A stretch of DNA of 64,000 nt from Treponema ruminis (GTDB taxonomy: Bacteria; Spirochaetota; Spirochaetia; Treponematales; Treponemataceae), in NCBI GenBank assembly GCA_017161305.1, contig CP031518.1, forward strand, positions 1,550,001-1,614,000. Reading direction: 5' to 3'. A model generated the notes under the pieces. The model made no database searches and was not told where the DNA came from. It was given only the letters and a program-made list of their open reading frames with translations. The position numbers and the translations under genes were made by a program. This document shows, piece by piece, positions 36,864-45,900 of the stretch. Within the stretch, counting starts at the first letter, position 1; the number at the start of each line of letters is the position of its first letter.

Positions 36864-37786
36864 TGAGCGGAACAGTACTTTCAAGCATGTCAGACGAGGA
36901 TTTCTCGCGCGCAAGGCACAAGGCCTTGTTCAACGAAGTACAGCACTTCCTCAATCCTGACGAAGCAACTTTGATTTCCCTTTCAGACATAAAAAAACTG
37001 CTCAAACCTGAAAACGAAGTATACAAGGGCATGCAGACAATTCCAGTCAAATTAATCGTAGGAAGCGAAGGCCGTTACAACGACTTTGACAACCGCTTCT
37101 TCCCAAAGAGCATGCACCTCAAATCAAGATGGGAGCACATCGACATTGCCCACATAAACGACATTCCCCTGCCCCCCATCTCACTTTACGAGCTGGGCGG
37201 AGTATATTTCGTGCGTGACGGAAACCACCGCGTATCAGTTGCAAAATCCCGCGGAGTCGAATTCATCGATGCAGAGGTCGTAAGCCTTCAGAGCGAAATC
37301 AAGCTCCATCCGGGCGACTCCCTCAAAAAGATGACAAAGCAGGTCATCAACTACGAAAAAAGGGTTTTCTACACGGAGACAGGCTTTGGCGACGTCACTG
37401 ACTTCTGGAGCCTTGATTTTTCGGTTCCGGGCCAGTACGACGTGATTTACAACCACATCCTCACCCACAAATACTACATTAATATGAACAAATCTGATGA
37501 AATCGGCATGGACATGGCAATGCAGTCATGGCTTTTCCACGTCTATTTCCCGGTCATCAGCATAATCGACAAGTACCACATCATGAAGTATTTCCGCCAC
37601 CGCACCAAGAGCGACCTCTACGTCTGGATGATCAACTACTGGGACGAAATCAAAAACAAGTACGGCTCAGAGCTCACTTTGGACGACATCGCAGCCCCAT
37701 TTATGAAGACTTTTGGCGAATCTCCGGTAAAACACTTCAAAAATAAGATAAAAGGGCTTATTTTTAAAAAGAAAATTAAAACTTGA
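36863..37786 (+). CDS. ParB/Srx-fold domain protein
   Basis: 307 residues. The clearest motif is LPPISLYELGGVYFVRDGNHRVSVAK, the core of ParB-type N-terminal domains (the DGxHRVxVA form of GxxRxxA), preceded by a conserved-looking IPVKLIVGSEGRYNDFDNRFFP. It lacks the helix-turn-helix and dimer domains of a chromosomal ParB. The C-terminal ~150 residues are helical with many aromatics (MNYWDEIKNKYG-like) and are not recognised. It could be a CTP- or nucleic-acid-binding switch, or a ParB-fold nuclease. It is the last gene of the TPR-phosphoesterase operon, and the -35 box of the next operon overlaps its stop codon. Confidence 0.72.
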   Translation: MSGTVLSSMSDEDFSRARHKALFNEVQHFLNPDEATLISLSDIKKLLKPENEVYKGMQTIPVKLIVGSEGRYNDFDNRFFPKSMHLKSRWEHIDIAHINDIPLPPISLYELGGVYFVRDGNHRVSVAKSRGVEFIDAEVVSLQSEIKLHPGDSLKKMTKQVINYEKRVFYTETGFGDVTDFWSLDFSVPGQYDVIYNHILTHKYYINMNKSDEIGMDMAMQSWLFHVYFPVISIIDKYHIMKYFRHRTKSDLYVWMINYWDEIKNKYGSELTLDDIAAPFMKTFGESPVKHFKNKIKGLIFKKKIKT

Positions 37787-37811
37787 CGTCATTTTCTTCC
37801 GATGTTACAAT
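37783..37811 (+). promoter_or_regulatory. Promoter of the partner-switching operon
   Basis: TTGACG (37783-37788), exactly 17 bases, TACAAT (37806-37811). The -35 overlaps the TGA stop of the ParB-like gene. A GGGAG ribosome-binding site precedes the ATG at 37842. Confidence 0.72.
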
Positions 37812-37841
37812 TATAAAATCTAAAAAATTTAAGGGAGCAAA

Positions 37842-39497
37842 ATGTTCACATCAGACGCAATTTCCTACATTCCTCTGTTCTGTACGGCTGCGGTCTCAAT
37901 CGTAATCGCAGTGCTTCTTACAATCATTAAAGTAAGAAAAACAGCAAAGGTTAGTTTCATTTCATACTTTGCGCTGGCAGTATTAATTTTTGCATGTATC
38001 TATACGGCGACTCATCCTGGCATGATGCGTTTCGCTCTTCTTGTCCTTTTTGCATCAATTCTGCTCATTCCTTATTGTGTAATGCTGGCATTTGGCAAGC
38101 CACAGGAATATGTTAAGGCAGAAGACATCGAAGAAGAAAAAGAAGAAGTCAAACCGGAGATAGTCGTTGAAGAGATTCAGGTAGAAAAGATTGACCTCAT
38201 CCAGAAAGGAAAGGCTTTCGTTGCCGCAGCAGCTGACTCATTCTCTGACAAAGACGGAATGCAGAATCTTCTCGACACAATCAACAAGACTTGTGTTGAA
38301 GTAACAAACGCAAACGGTGGCGCAATCCTCATGGTCGATGAATTTGAGGACTTAATCACTGTCAAATCATTCACCGGCGACTTCCCGCCACCATACAAAC
38401 TCCCGGAAGACTTGCCTCACAAGCCTCTCCGCGTATCAACAAGCTTCAAATACGCTCAGTTTCCTCTCCGCGACAATATCTTTGGTGAAATTGCCACCGC
38501 AGGCAAGGCTGAGCTTATCGCCGTTCCAAAAATGGACGACCGCATCGTCGAAAACGAGCCGGAAGACTTCTTAAAGCTTGGCAGCTTCATCTTCCTTCCA
38601 TTGCGCATGCCGGGTAAAGACGTCGTTGTAGGCGTTCTTGCCCTTTCACGCAATCCGGGAACAGACCCATTCGGCGACAAGGAATTTGACTGGGCCCAGA
38701 CCCTCACAGAATTTGCTGAGTCTGCCCTCAAGACAGCACTTAACTTCAAGCAATATACAGACAAACAGGAACTCACAAAGGAAGCAGACATCGCTTCCGG
38801 CATCCAGATTTCATTCCTGCCCAAAAAGCTTCCTCCTTTGCCGGGCATCAACATCGGTACATACGCAGAGCATACATCAGGCGTTTGTTCGGACGTATAC
38901 GATGTAATTCCGGCCCGCAACGACCGCATTGCCTTCATCGTAATGGACGTAGCTGGTAAGGGAATGAACTCATTGCTGGTCATGGCAATGATCCGGGCCA
39001 TGTTCCGTCTTATCGTAAATACAACTCAAACCGCAGGAACAATCTTGAGCTGGGCAAACCGTGGCATCTGTTCAGAACCAAACGCAGACCACTTTGCTTC
39101 AATCGCGCTTATCAACTATGATCCAACAAGCAAAAAAGTCCAGCTTGCAACAGGTGGAAGCGTTCCTGTTTACCGTTATAATGCCTCTAAGGAAGCTGTA
39201 GAAAAGGTATCCGTAACTTGCGAGCCGATTGGTATCGAAAAAACGACAAGTTACAAGGATATAGAGTTTACAGCAAGCCAAGGAGATATTATAATATGTT
39301 ATACTGATGGTTTGGTTGAAGCTCTAAATGCACAGGGACAGCAATATTCCCTCGTGAGCTTAACTAATATCATAAAGGCGAATGCTAAACTGCCGGGTAA
39401 AGATATTGCTAACCTGGTAAAAACCGATATCAAGAAGTTTATTGGTAACGAAACGCTGCGCGATGACCAGACTCTTCTTGTGATTAAAATTCAGTAA
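37842..39497 (+). CDS. GAF-SpoIIE family PP2C-type phosphatase (RsbU-like)
   Basis: 551 residues. Two or three N-terminal membrane segments (~5-85) are followed by an acidic linker, a GAF domain (~130-300: NGGAILMVDEFEDLITVKSFTG, VVGVLALSRNPG) and a SpoIIE/PP2C domain (~320-551). In the latter, VMDVAGKGMNS, HFASIALINYDP, CYTDGLVEA and DDQTLLVIK are typical. Two usual motifs are altered: GGDYYD reads CSDVYD and the AGH motif reads TGG. The acidic metal ligands remain. Its likely substrate is the phospho-STAS protein encoded next, giving a classic partner switch (phosphatase, antagonist, kinase/anti-sigma). The target sigma factor or effector is not in the window. Confidence 0.9.
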   Translation: MFTSDAISYIPLFCTAAVSIVIAVLLTIIKVRKTAKVSFISYFALAVLIFACIYTATHPGMMRFALLVLFASILLIPYCVMLAFGKPQEYVKAEDIEEEKEEVKPEIVVEEIQVEKIDLIQKGKAFVAAAADSFSDKDGMQNLLDTINKTCVEVTNANGGAILMVDEFEDLITVKSFTGDFPPPYKLPEDLPHKPLRVSTSFKYAQFPLRDNIFGEIATAGKAELIAVPKMDDRIVENEPEDFLKLGSFIFLPLRMPGKDVVVGVLALSRNPGTDPFGDKEFDWAQTLTEFAESALKTALNFKQYTDKQELTKEADIASGIQISFLPKKLPPLPGINIGTYAEHTSGVCSDVYDVIPARNDRIAFIVMDVAGKGMNSLLVMAMIRAMFRLIVNTTQTAGTILSWANRGICSEPNADHFASIALINYDPTSKKVQLATGGSVPVYRYNASKEAVEKVSVTCEPIGIEKTTSYKDIEFTASQGDIIICYTDGLVEALNAQGQQYSLVSLTNIIKANAKLPGKDIANLVKTDIKKFIGNETLRDDQTLLVIKIQ

Positions 39498-39515
39498 CTA
39501 AAGGAGTTAAAATTT

Positions 39516-39854
39516 ATGGAACTGAAAATTAGAAAAAATGGAGAAGTTTATATCATAGATGTAAACGGCGAAATGGATCTTTACAACTCCTATAAATTAA
39601 AGGAACTCGTCATGAAAATGCTTGAGAAAAATGTAAAGAGCTTCATCATCAACCTTGAGCAGGTTGACTACATCGACTCGTCTGGAATCGGTGCATTGAT
39701 TTACATCTGCTCAACAATCAAGAAGATGAACCTCAAGCTTGCAATCTCAAACATCCATGGCTCTGTAAAGAAGGTCATTGAACTTACAAAACTCATGGGA
39801 TACTTCCCTATCGCTAACAGCGTAGAAGAAGCTCTTCTCATGGTAAATGAATAA
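39516..39854 (+). CDS. STAS-domain anti-sigma factor antagonist
   Basis: 112 residues, a single STAS domain. The phosphorylatable Ser lies in the typical loop VDYIDSSGIGALIYI. The rest follows SpoIIAA/RsbV proteins (KLAISNIHGSVKKVIELTKLMGYFPIANSVEEAL). It has an AAGGAG ribosome-binding site and lies 18 bases after the phosphatase gene and 18 before the kinase gene, so the three are one operon. When dephosphorylated it should bind the HATPase partner and free that partner's target. Confidence 0.95.
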   Translation: MELKIRKNGEVYIIDVNGEMDLYNSYKLKELVMKMLEKNVKSFIINLEQVDYIDSSGIGALIYICSTIKKMNLKLAISNIHGSVKKVIELTKLMGYFPIANSVEEALLMVNE

Positions 39855-39872
39855 TAAGAGAGGTAAACACAA

Positions 39873-40421
39873 ATGGAACAAATCAAAGAACTGCGCTCAG
39901 ACGACAATGACCCATTGTTCGACACAACAAATATGCTCTACAAGGAATTCCCTTCAGATTTCCGACAGATCCGCTATTTCACTCTTCTTATCGTTCAGTC
40001 AGCACCACTTGAGATTAAGGAAATCAACCTTCTTGAACAGCAGATTTCAGAAGTTATCAAAAACGCTGTAAAACATGGTAACAACTGCGACATCAACAAA
40101 AAGGTCAAGGTTTGGTACTCATTCAGCCCTTCACACGCTCACCTCATCGTACAGGACGAAGGTGAAGGTTTCAAAGACTTGGAAAAATGGAACGAATTCA
40201 ACCGCAAACGACTTGAAGCTCTCCACAATTCAGATTTTGAGCAGCTCGCAAACTACGTTTCTTTCCGTACAAAGAAATCAGACGATCAGGATGGGGGTAA
40301 CGCACTTTTCGCAGCCCTTGAGTACTGGGATGGTGGCTATGTTTACAACGGCAAACGAAACGGTGTAGCAATGCTCAAAAAATTCCAGAAAAAGCACTTG
40401 GGTGTAGCTGTAGAAGACTAA
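39873..40421 (+). CDS. HATPase-type anti-sigma kinase (RsbW/SpoIIAB-like)
   Basis: 182 residues of GHKL ATPase fold. The N box is ISEVIKNAVKHGNN and the G1 box is VQDEGEGFKDLEKW. A longer-than-usual insertion follows before a GGNALFAALEYWDGGYVYNGKRNG segment. It should phosphorylate the STAS protein and hold an as yet unknown partner. The extra ~30-40 residues compared with SpoIIAB and the lack of a neighbouring sigma gene leave open a non-sigma target. It ends the operon and is followed by a cluster of hairpins. Confidence 0.88.
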   Translation: MEQIKELRSDDNDPLFDTTNMLYKEFPSDFRQIRYFTLLIVQSAPLEIKEINLLEQQISEVIKNAVKHGNNCDINKKVKVWYSFSPSHAHLIVQDEGEGFKDLEKWNEFNRKRLEALHNSDFEQLANYVSFRTKKSDDQDGGNALFAALEYWDGGYVYNGKRNGVAMLKKFQKKHLGVAVED

Positions 40422-40431
40422 AGCGAACAAA

Positions 40432-40452
40432 AAAATTACCTCCTGTAATTTT
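40432..40452. terminator. Hairpin terminator after the partner-switching operon
   Basis: AAAATTAC and GTAATTTT form an 8-bp stem with a 5-base loop. T-runs occur on both strands, so it can act in either direction. The stem is AT-rich and weak. Confidence 0.6.
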
Positions 40453-40463
40453 TTGATTCGTAC

Positions 40464-40487
40464 GAGAATTTTCTATCGAAAATTCTC
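40464..40487. repeat. Perfect 10-bp inverted repeat
   Basis: GAGAATTTTC and its exact complement are separated by TATC. It lies between two terminator-like hairpins and has no T-run of its own, so it is a candidate protein-binding site or an extra stem that slows polymerase. Confidence 0.6.
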
Positions 40488-40495
40488 TGGCTGTG

Positions 40496-40523
40496 GCCCT
40501 GCTTCGTGCAGGGCAGTTTTTTT
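40496..40523 (+). terminator. Strong intrinsic terminator
   Basis: GCCCTGC and GCAGGGC pair around a 5-base loop and are followed after AG by seven T residues. It is the strongest terminator in the window and lies just before the stop codon of the convergent glycosyltransferase gene (40531). Confidence 0.9.
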
Positions 40524-40530
40524 GCTTTTA

Positions 40531-41643
40531 CTAATTTATTACAGATTTCAAAACTTCTAGGGTTTCATCGGCTGTTTTCTGCCAGTCGAATTTCTGAGCC
40601 CACTCAATTCCTTCTTTTATCATTTTTTTGCGTAGATTACTGTCAACGGCAATTTTTTCGATTGAATCCGCTATTTCCTCGATATTTGAGCTGTCAAAGA
40701 GAATGGCTTTTTCGCCAGCAATTTCCTGCAGGGCACCGGATTTTGAACAGGCTACGGGAACGCCTGTGGCCATGGCCTCAAGAACAGGAAGCCCTACTCC
40801 CTCAATTTCAGAAGGGAAGAGACAGCCCTCGCTGCCGGCATAAAGGGCAGGAAAACTTTCGTGGGGGAAATAGCCTGTGATGAAAATATCCGAAGCATAG
40901 GGAGAAATCATGGCGGCCTTTTTGACGGACTCGGCACAGGCTCCTTCTGAACCAGAAAGCACGAGGCGGTGAGGAAGATTGGTCTTTTTTTTGAAAATCT
41001 CAAAGCCCTTTATGAGCTCAACATGGCGCTTGAGCGGAGAAGAAAGGGTTGAAGCGTATAAAAAATACGGGCGTCGGATTGCAAAAGGCTTAATCATCTC
41101 ACTTTCACCGGTGAAAATTTCACGCTGATAGAAAAGGGAATGATTGATTCCATTGTGGACGACGATTATCTTATCCTGATTGATTCCCAGACGGCGCAAA
41201 TCCTTTTTTACATACATACTGGGAGCGATGATTTTATTTACATGCTTGAGGCAGAATTTAATCCTCGTCCTTTCGGCAAAAGTCTTGCTGGCAAAACTTT
41301 CGGAAACGATGTCATTTACGACTGCAACGGAAGGGGTGCTGAAGAAAAGAGGCATGGCATAGGATGAAGCCGGAAAAAGAATGGCATCGTATTTTTGTTT
41401 TTTGGCAAAGGCATTTGAAATGAACATGTGCCAGAGCTTTTCGCTACGATCGTCATCCGGCAAAATTACGGATTCGTAGCCGATATTTGAATCACGGCCA
41501 TAAGTATAGCGGTCGATTTCGGCTCCAAAAAGCTCGAACTGAACCTGGTCTGTATTCTGAAACTTTTGAGAAATTGAAGTTAGATAGGAACCGATACCAG
41601 AACGACCGTGCTCACAACCAAAAGTGTCAATACCTATTTTCAT
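40531..41643 (-). CDS. Glycosyltransferase, GT4 type
   Basis: 370 residues with a GT-B fold. The N-terminus opens MKIGIDTFGCEHGRSGIGSY, with the acceptor-side glycine loop. The middle has VHNGINHSLF and ASTLSSPLKRHVELIKGFEIF. The C-terminal nucleotide-sugar site has EGVGLPVLEAMATGVPVACS and GALQEIAGEKAILFD, including the usual E-x7-E pair. It should transfer a sugar from an NDP-sugar to a lipid or polysaccharide acceptor at the cytoplasmic membrane. It stands alone between convergent and divergent neighbours, so the pathway is not shown. There is no Shine-Dalgarno; an extended -10 box lies about 10 bases before the ATG. Confidence 0.9.
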   Translation of the reverse strand: MKIGIDTFGCEHGRSGIGSYLTSISQKFQNTDQVQFELFGAEIDRYTYGRDSNIGYESVILPDDDRSEKLWHMFISNAFAKKQKYDAILFPASSYAMPLFFSTPSVAVVNDIVSESFASKTFAERTRIKFCLKHVNKIIAPSMYVKKDLRRLGINQDKIIVVHNGINHSLFYQREIFTGESEMIKPFAIRRPYFLYASTLSSPLKRHVELIKGFEIFKKKTNLPHRLVLSGSEGACAESVKKAAMISPYASDIFITGYFPHESFPALYAGSEGCLFPSEIEGVGLPVLEAMATGVPVACSKSGALQEIAGEKAILFDSSNIEEIADSIEKIAVDSNLRKKMIKEGIEWAQKFDWQKTADETLEVLKSVIN

Positions 41644-41653
41644 AAATCAATAA

Positions 41654-41662
41654 ATTATAGCA
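41654..41662 (-). promoter_or_regulatory. Extended -10 promoter of the glycosyltransferase gene
   Basis: The minus strand reads TGCTATAAT, an extended -10. It is followed by 10 bases and the ATG at 41643, so a leader of at most a few bases is expected. No good -35 is seen, as is common with extended -10 promoters. Confidence 0.5.
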
Positions 41663-41677
41663 AAAGTTCTTATTCTC

Positions 41678-41686
41678 TGCTATAGT
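41678..41686 (+). promoter_or_regulatory. Extended -10 promoter of the helicase gene
   Basis: TGCTATAGT lies 8 bases before the ATG at 41695, with no Shine-Dalgarno. It is back to back with the matching extended -10 on the other strand, within 51 bases. Confidence 0.5.
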
Positions 41687-41694
41687 AGAAAAAT

Positions 41695-42879
41695 ATGGAT
41701 TCAATCAAATCATTTTCAGAACTTAAAATCGAAGACAAATACATCGAAAAACTTGCATCAAACGGAATCACAGAACCAAGTGCAGTTCAGGCACAGGCAA
41801 TACCGGAAATTCTTGCAGGAACTTCCCTGCTCTTTCAAAGCGAAACCGGCACAGGAAAAACCCTGGCCTTTCTCCTTCCCCTTTTGCAGAACATCGAAAA
41901 ACTCGAAAATCCCAAAAAAGAAGTCAAAATTGTAATTATTTCACCGACCATCGAGCTTGCTTCCCAAATCAAGAGTCAGGTTCAGCTTGTTTCAGACAGC
42001 AAGGCGGCCCTTCTTGTAGGCGGAGCCCCAATCAAAAGGCAGACGGAACTTCTCAAGGAAAAGCCTCTTGTCGTAATCGGAGGACCTGCACGACTTCTAG
42101 AACTTTTTCACCTCAAAAAACTCAAGCTTGACGGAGCGGCAGCAGTCGTTCTTGACGAGGTTGACCGCCTCATTTCTCCAGAGCTACGCGACCAGACAAT
42201 CGAGCTCATCTGTGCGATGAAAAAGGACATTCAGCTCATTGCAGCCAGCGCTACAATTACCGCCAGCACTAAAAAAATCCTGCAGAGCACAAGAATCAAG
42301 CAGAACGGCACCACTGAAAGCGACCTCAAGACCTTGTTCCTGCCGCCAGAAGACGTTCTCCGAAAAAGAATCACCCATCTTGCCCTTTTTGCAGAAACTC
42401 GTGACAAAATCGACACGCTCCGCAGTCTCTTGAACGCTGAAAAACCGGAAAAAGCCCTTATTTTCACTTCAAAAATCGATCAGGTAGCAAATATTGTCTC
42501 AAAATTGAAGTACAAAAACATAGAATGTTACGCACTCACGGCCAAAACCGAGAAAACCGAACGAAAGGCCACGATTGACCGTTTCCGAAGCGGCAAAATC
42601 AAGATTCTCGTAACCAGCGATCTCGTAGCCCGGGGCATGGACATTCCAAACATCAGCCATGTAATCCAGATGGACATGCCAAGCGACGACGACTTTTTCA
42701 TCCACAGGGCCGGCCGAACAGCACGAATGGGCAAGCAGGGAATCAATATCGTAATCGGTGACGCCTATGAAATGCGAAAATATGCCGCAATCGAAAAGAA
42801 ACTCAAAATCACCGTTTACCCGAGAATGCTCTACAAGGGCAAGCTTATTGACCCAAACGAAGTCACTGATGTTAATTGA
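41695..42879 (+). CDS. DEAD-box RNA helicase
   Basis: 394 residues, the bare two-RecA-domain core without a long tail. Motifs in order: Q-motif region (SFSELKIEDKYIEKLASNGITEPSAVQ), Walker A SETGTGKT, PTIELASQ, GGPARLLEL, Walker B VLDEVDRL (DEVD rather than DEAD), SAT, then ALIFTSKIDQV, TSDLVARGMDIPNISHV and HRAGRTARMG. It unwinds or remodels RNA in ribosome assembly or decay; the specific target is unknown. It is transcribed divergently from the glycosyltransferase gene from a promoter that predicts a leaderless mRNA. Confidence 0.94.
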   Translation: MDSIKSFSELKIEDKYIEKLASNGITEPSAVQAQAIPEILAGTSLLFQSETGTGKTLAFLLPLLQNIEKLENPKKEVKIVIISPTIELASQIKSQVQLVSDSKAALLVGGAPIKRQTELLKEKPLVVIGGPARLLELFHLKKLKLDGAAAVVLDEVDRLISPELRDQTIELICAMKKDIQLIAASATITASTKKILQSTRIKQNGTTESDLKTLFLPPEDVLRKRITHLALFAETRDKIDTLRSLLNAEKPEKALIFTSKIDQVANIVSKLKYKNIECYALTAKTEKTERKATIDRFRSGKIKILVTSDLVARGMDIPNISHVIQMDMPSDDDFFIHRAGRTARMGKQGINIVIGDAYEMRKYAAIEKKLKITVYPRMLYKGKLIDPNEVTDVN

Positions 42880-42905
42880 AATTCATAGCGATTTCATGTT
42901 ATACT
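42876..42905 (+). promoter_or_regulatory. Promoter of the smc operon
   Basis: TTGAAA (42876-42881), 18-base spacer, TATACT (42900-42905). GAGG at 42927-42930 precedes the GTG start at 42938 by 7 bases. The -35 overlaps the end of the helicase gene. Confidence 0.65.
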
Positions 42906-42937
42906 GACTAGTACATTTCAAAAAATGAGGTTTCCTT

Positions 42938-45900
42938 GTGTTTCTAAAAAGTCTGGATATATTTGGATTTAAATCTTTTGCCGACAAAACCCACATTGAA
43001 TTTGCCGACGGCATCACTGCTCTTTTGGGCCCAAACGGCTGTGGAAAGAGTAATGTCGTTGATGCTGTAAAATGGGTTCTTGCAGAGAATAAGGCAAAGA
43101 ATCTCCGTGCGGACACAATGGAATCAGTCATTTTCAACGGAACTGAAACCCGTCCGCCTCTCAACATCGCAGAAGTCACGCTCACACTCGCAAACGAAAA
43201 CGGTCTTCTCCCTCTCGATGATACAGAAATTGCACTCAAACGCCGTCTTTACCGCTCAGGTGAAAACGAATATTACATCAACAACAAGCAGGTTGGTCCT
43301 ACAGAAGTCCGCCGCCTCTTCATGGATACAGGTGTCGGTAAGGCAGCCTATTCCGTCATGGAACAGGGCAAAATCGACCAGATTCTTTCGAGCAAGCCGG
43401 AAGACCGACGCTATCTTTTTGAGGAAGCAGCCGGTATTTCCCGAAGTAAGGCCGAAGTTGCAGAAGCCCGCCGTGATCTGGAGAGAACCCAGCAGAACCT
43501 GGACATGATTGAGGTCTCTCTGGCAGAAAACAAACGCAGCTACGAGACTTTAAAAGTTCAGAGCGAAAAGACCCTCAAATACCGGGCCCTCAAGGAAGAC
43601 ATCTTCAACTTTGAGCTCGACATCCAGCTTCTCAAATTAAAGGATTTTGTTCAGAATCAGGCCCGCCAGACCCAGGCCAAAGAAGAAATCGCCGAAAAAC
43701 GCAATGCAGTTCAAGCCGAAATCGACGAGATTTTGAACACGCTCACAGAAAACAGCGACAAAATCAAGGAATTGCAGGCAAAAATGGGCGAACTTCAGAT
43801 GGAGCTTGTCAGAATCCAAACTGAAAAGACAAACAAACTCGACCAGCAGAAGATTCTCAACGAAAACGCCCGCACCATCCGCGAAAAAATCGGTACTCTC
43901 GAACTCAAGCAGCGTTCTATTCAGGAGCGCATTGACGAACTCAACGAAGAAATCGCAAATCAGGACGCAGACCTTCGCTCAAAAAGCAAGCAGATTGAAG
44001 AAGTAAAGCAGAACATCGATTCATTCGTCAAAAATATTGAGTCATCACAGAATCAGATTACGACAAACGAGCAGAAAATCACCGAAAGCGAAGAGGAAAT
44101 CAGGAATTTAGACACAGAACGTGAAAATTTCCAGAAAGAACTCGAAGCAATCACTGAAGATATCGTCACCGAGCTCGACGCAAAGCTCAAGGACTCAGGA
44201 TTTTCAAGCGCTGCCAGCAAAAAGGCAAAGGAAGACTTGGATTCCCTGGTCGGAAAGCTCAAGGTCTACGCAGAAGGCCGCCGCAACATTTTCACTGACT
44301 ACGCTTCCCTCAAGGGCCACTCAGACGAAGAAAACGAGAATTTTGCAAAAGACGCAATCAAGGCTCTGGATGAAGTCGCAGGCCTTGTAAAAGAAATCGA
44401 AGGTGCCGTTCAGACTTATTCTGAGACAGTACCAAACTTCATCGATGAATTCCTTTCTCCGGAAGGTATCATCACCAAAAAACGAAATATCGACCGAAAC
44501 ATTCAGGAAAATTTGCAGAAAATCGCCACAATCCGCGAGCGAATCGACGGTTACAAGGCAGAAAACATCCTGCTTATCGGTAAAATTAACGAATACAAAG
44601 AGACTTTAAGCCAGCTCCGCGTTTCTGAGGCTCAGATGCAGCAGCAGATTTTCAACGCCAAGCAGACGGCTGATTTGCTCAAGCGCAACCTTACAGGCGA
44701 GCAGAACGCCCTGCGCCAGAACGAGCAGGATTTGTATCTGGAGCAGAAAAATCAGGAAGATTTGGAAGAGCGAATCTCTGATTTGGACGAGGCTCTGGGC
44801 GAAATCGAACGCCACGGCCGGGAATGTGCCGAAACAATGGGCAATCTCGACGAGGAAATCAAACGCTGCAACACAAGCGTAAGCGGCAAAAAGAACGCCC
44901 TGGACAAAAAGCGCGAAGAGCAGCAGAAATATCAGTCTCAGTACGAAAAGCTCACTCTTGATCTTGTTACAAGCGAAAACGACATCCGTAACATCAAGCA
45001 GAACTTCATCGAAACCCACTCACGCGACCTCATGGAATTTGAGGAACGCATGTATAAAATCAATACTCCGTCAGTTGTCCTGCGTGAAAAGCTCTCTTCT
45101 TCACGAAAAGCACTTGCTGACCTGGGTTCAGTCAACCTCATGGCACCGGAAGAATTCGGTGAGCAGAAGGAGCGCTATGAAAAACTCCAGAAGCAGTACG
45201 AGGACACTGTAAAGGCCCGTGCGGACATCCTTCGTGTTTACGAGGAAATCAAAACCAAGTCAACAGAGATGTTCGTCCTCACCTACAACAAAATCAAAAA
45301 GAATTTCCACAATATGTTCCGCCGTCTCTTCGGTGGTGGCCGTGCCGAGCTCCGACTCACAGATCCGCAGAACGTTCTCACGTCGGGAGTTGATATTTAC
45401 GCCGAGCCGCCAGGAAAGAAACTGCAGAACATCGCCCTTCTTTCGGGTGGCGAAAAGACAATGACGGCTGTAGCCCTTCTCTTCGCAACCTATCAGGTTC
45501 GTCCTTCTCCATTCTGTCTTTTGGACGAGATTGATGCGGCTTTGGACGACAAAAACGTCACAAGCTTTGTTCAGGCACTCCGCTCATTCGCAAAACTTTC
45601 TCAGTATATCGTCATCACCCACAACAAAAAGACCGTTATGGGCGCAAGCACAATGCTGGGTGTCACAATGCAGGAATCAGGCGTAAGTAAGGTAATTACA
45701 ATCAGCCTGGACAAGTCAATTTCAAAGGACGATTCTTTTGATGAGACCGAAGAATTTATCGAAGAGGATGTACCGGAAGAAGAAGGTGTAGTCGTTCCGC
45801 CAAGACCGGAGCCACGAATCCATAACGCAGACGGTACAATCACTGACCCGATTATCGAAAAATATAACGAGGAGCAAAAAGAAGCCGCCAAACGTGCAAG

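Noticed and set aside
36863..37786. A chromosomal parABS partition locus
   Set aside because: Only the ParB/Srx-type domain is present; there is no ParA, no helix-turn-helix part, and no parS-like palindrome was noticed.
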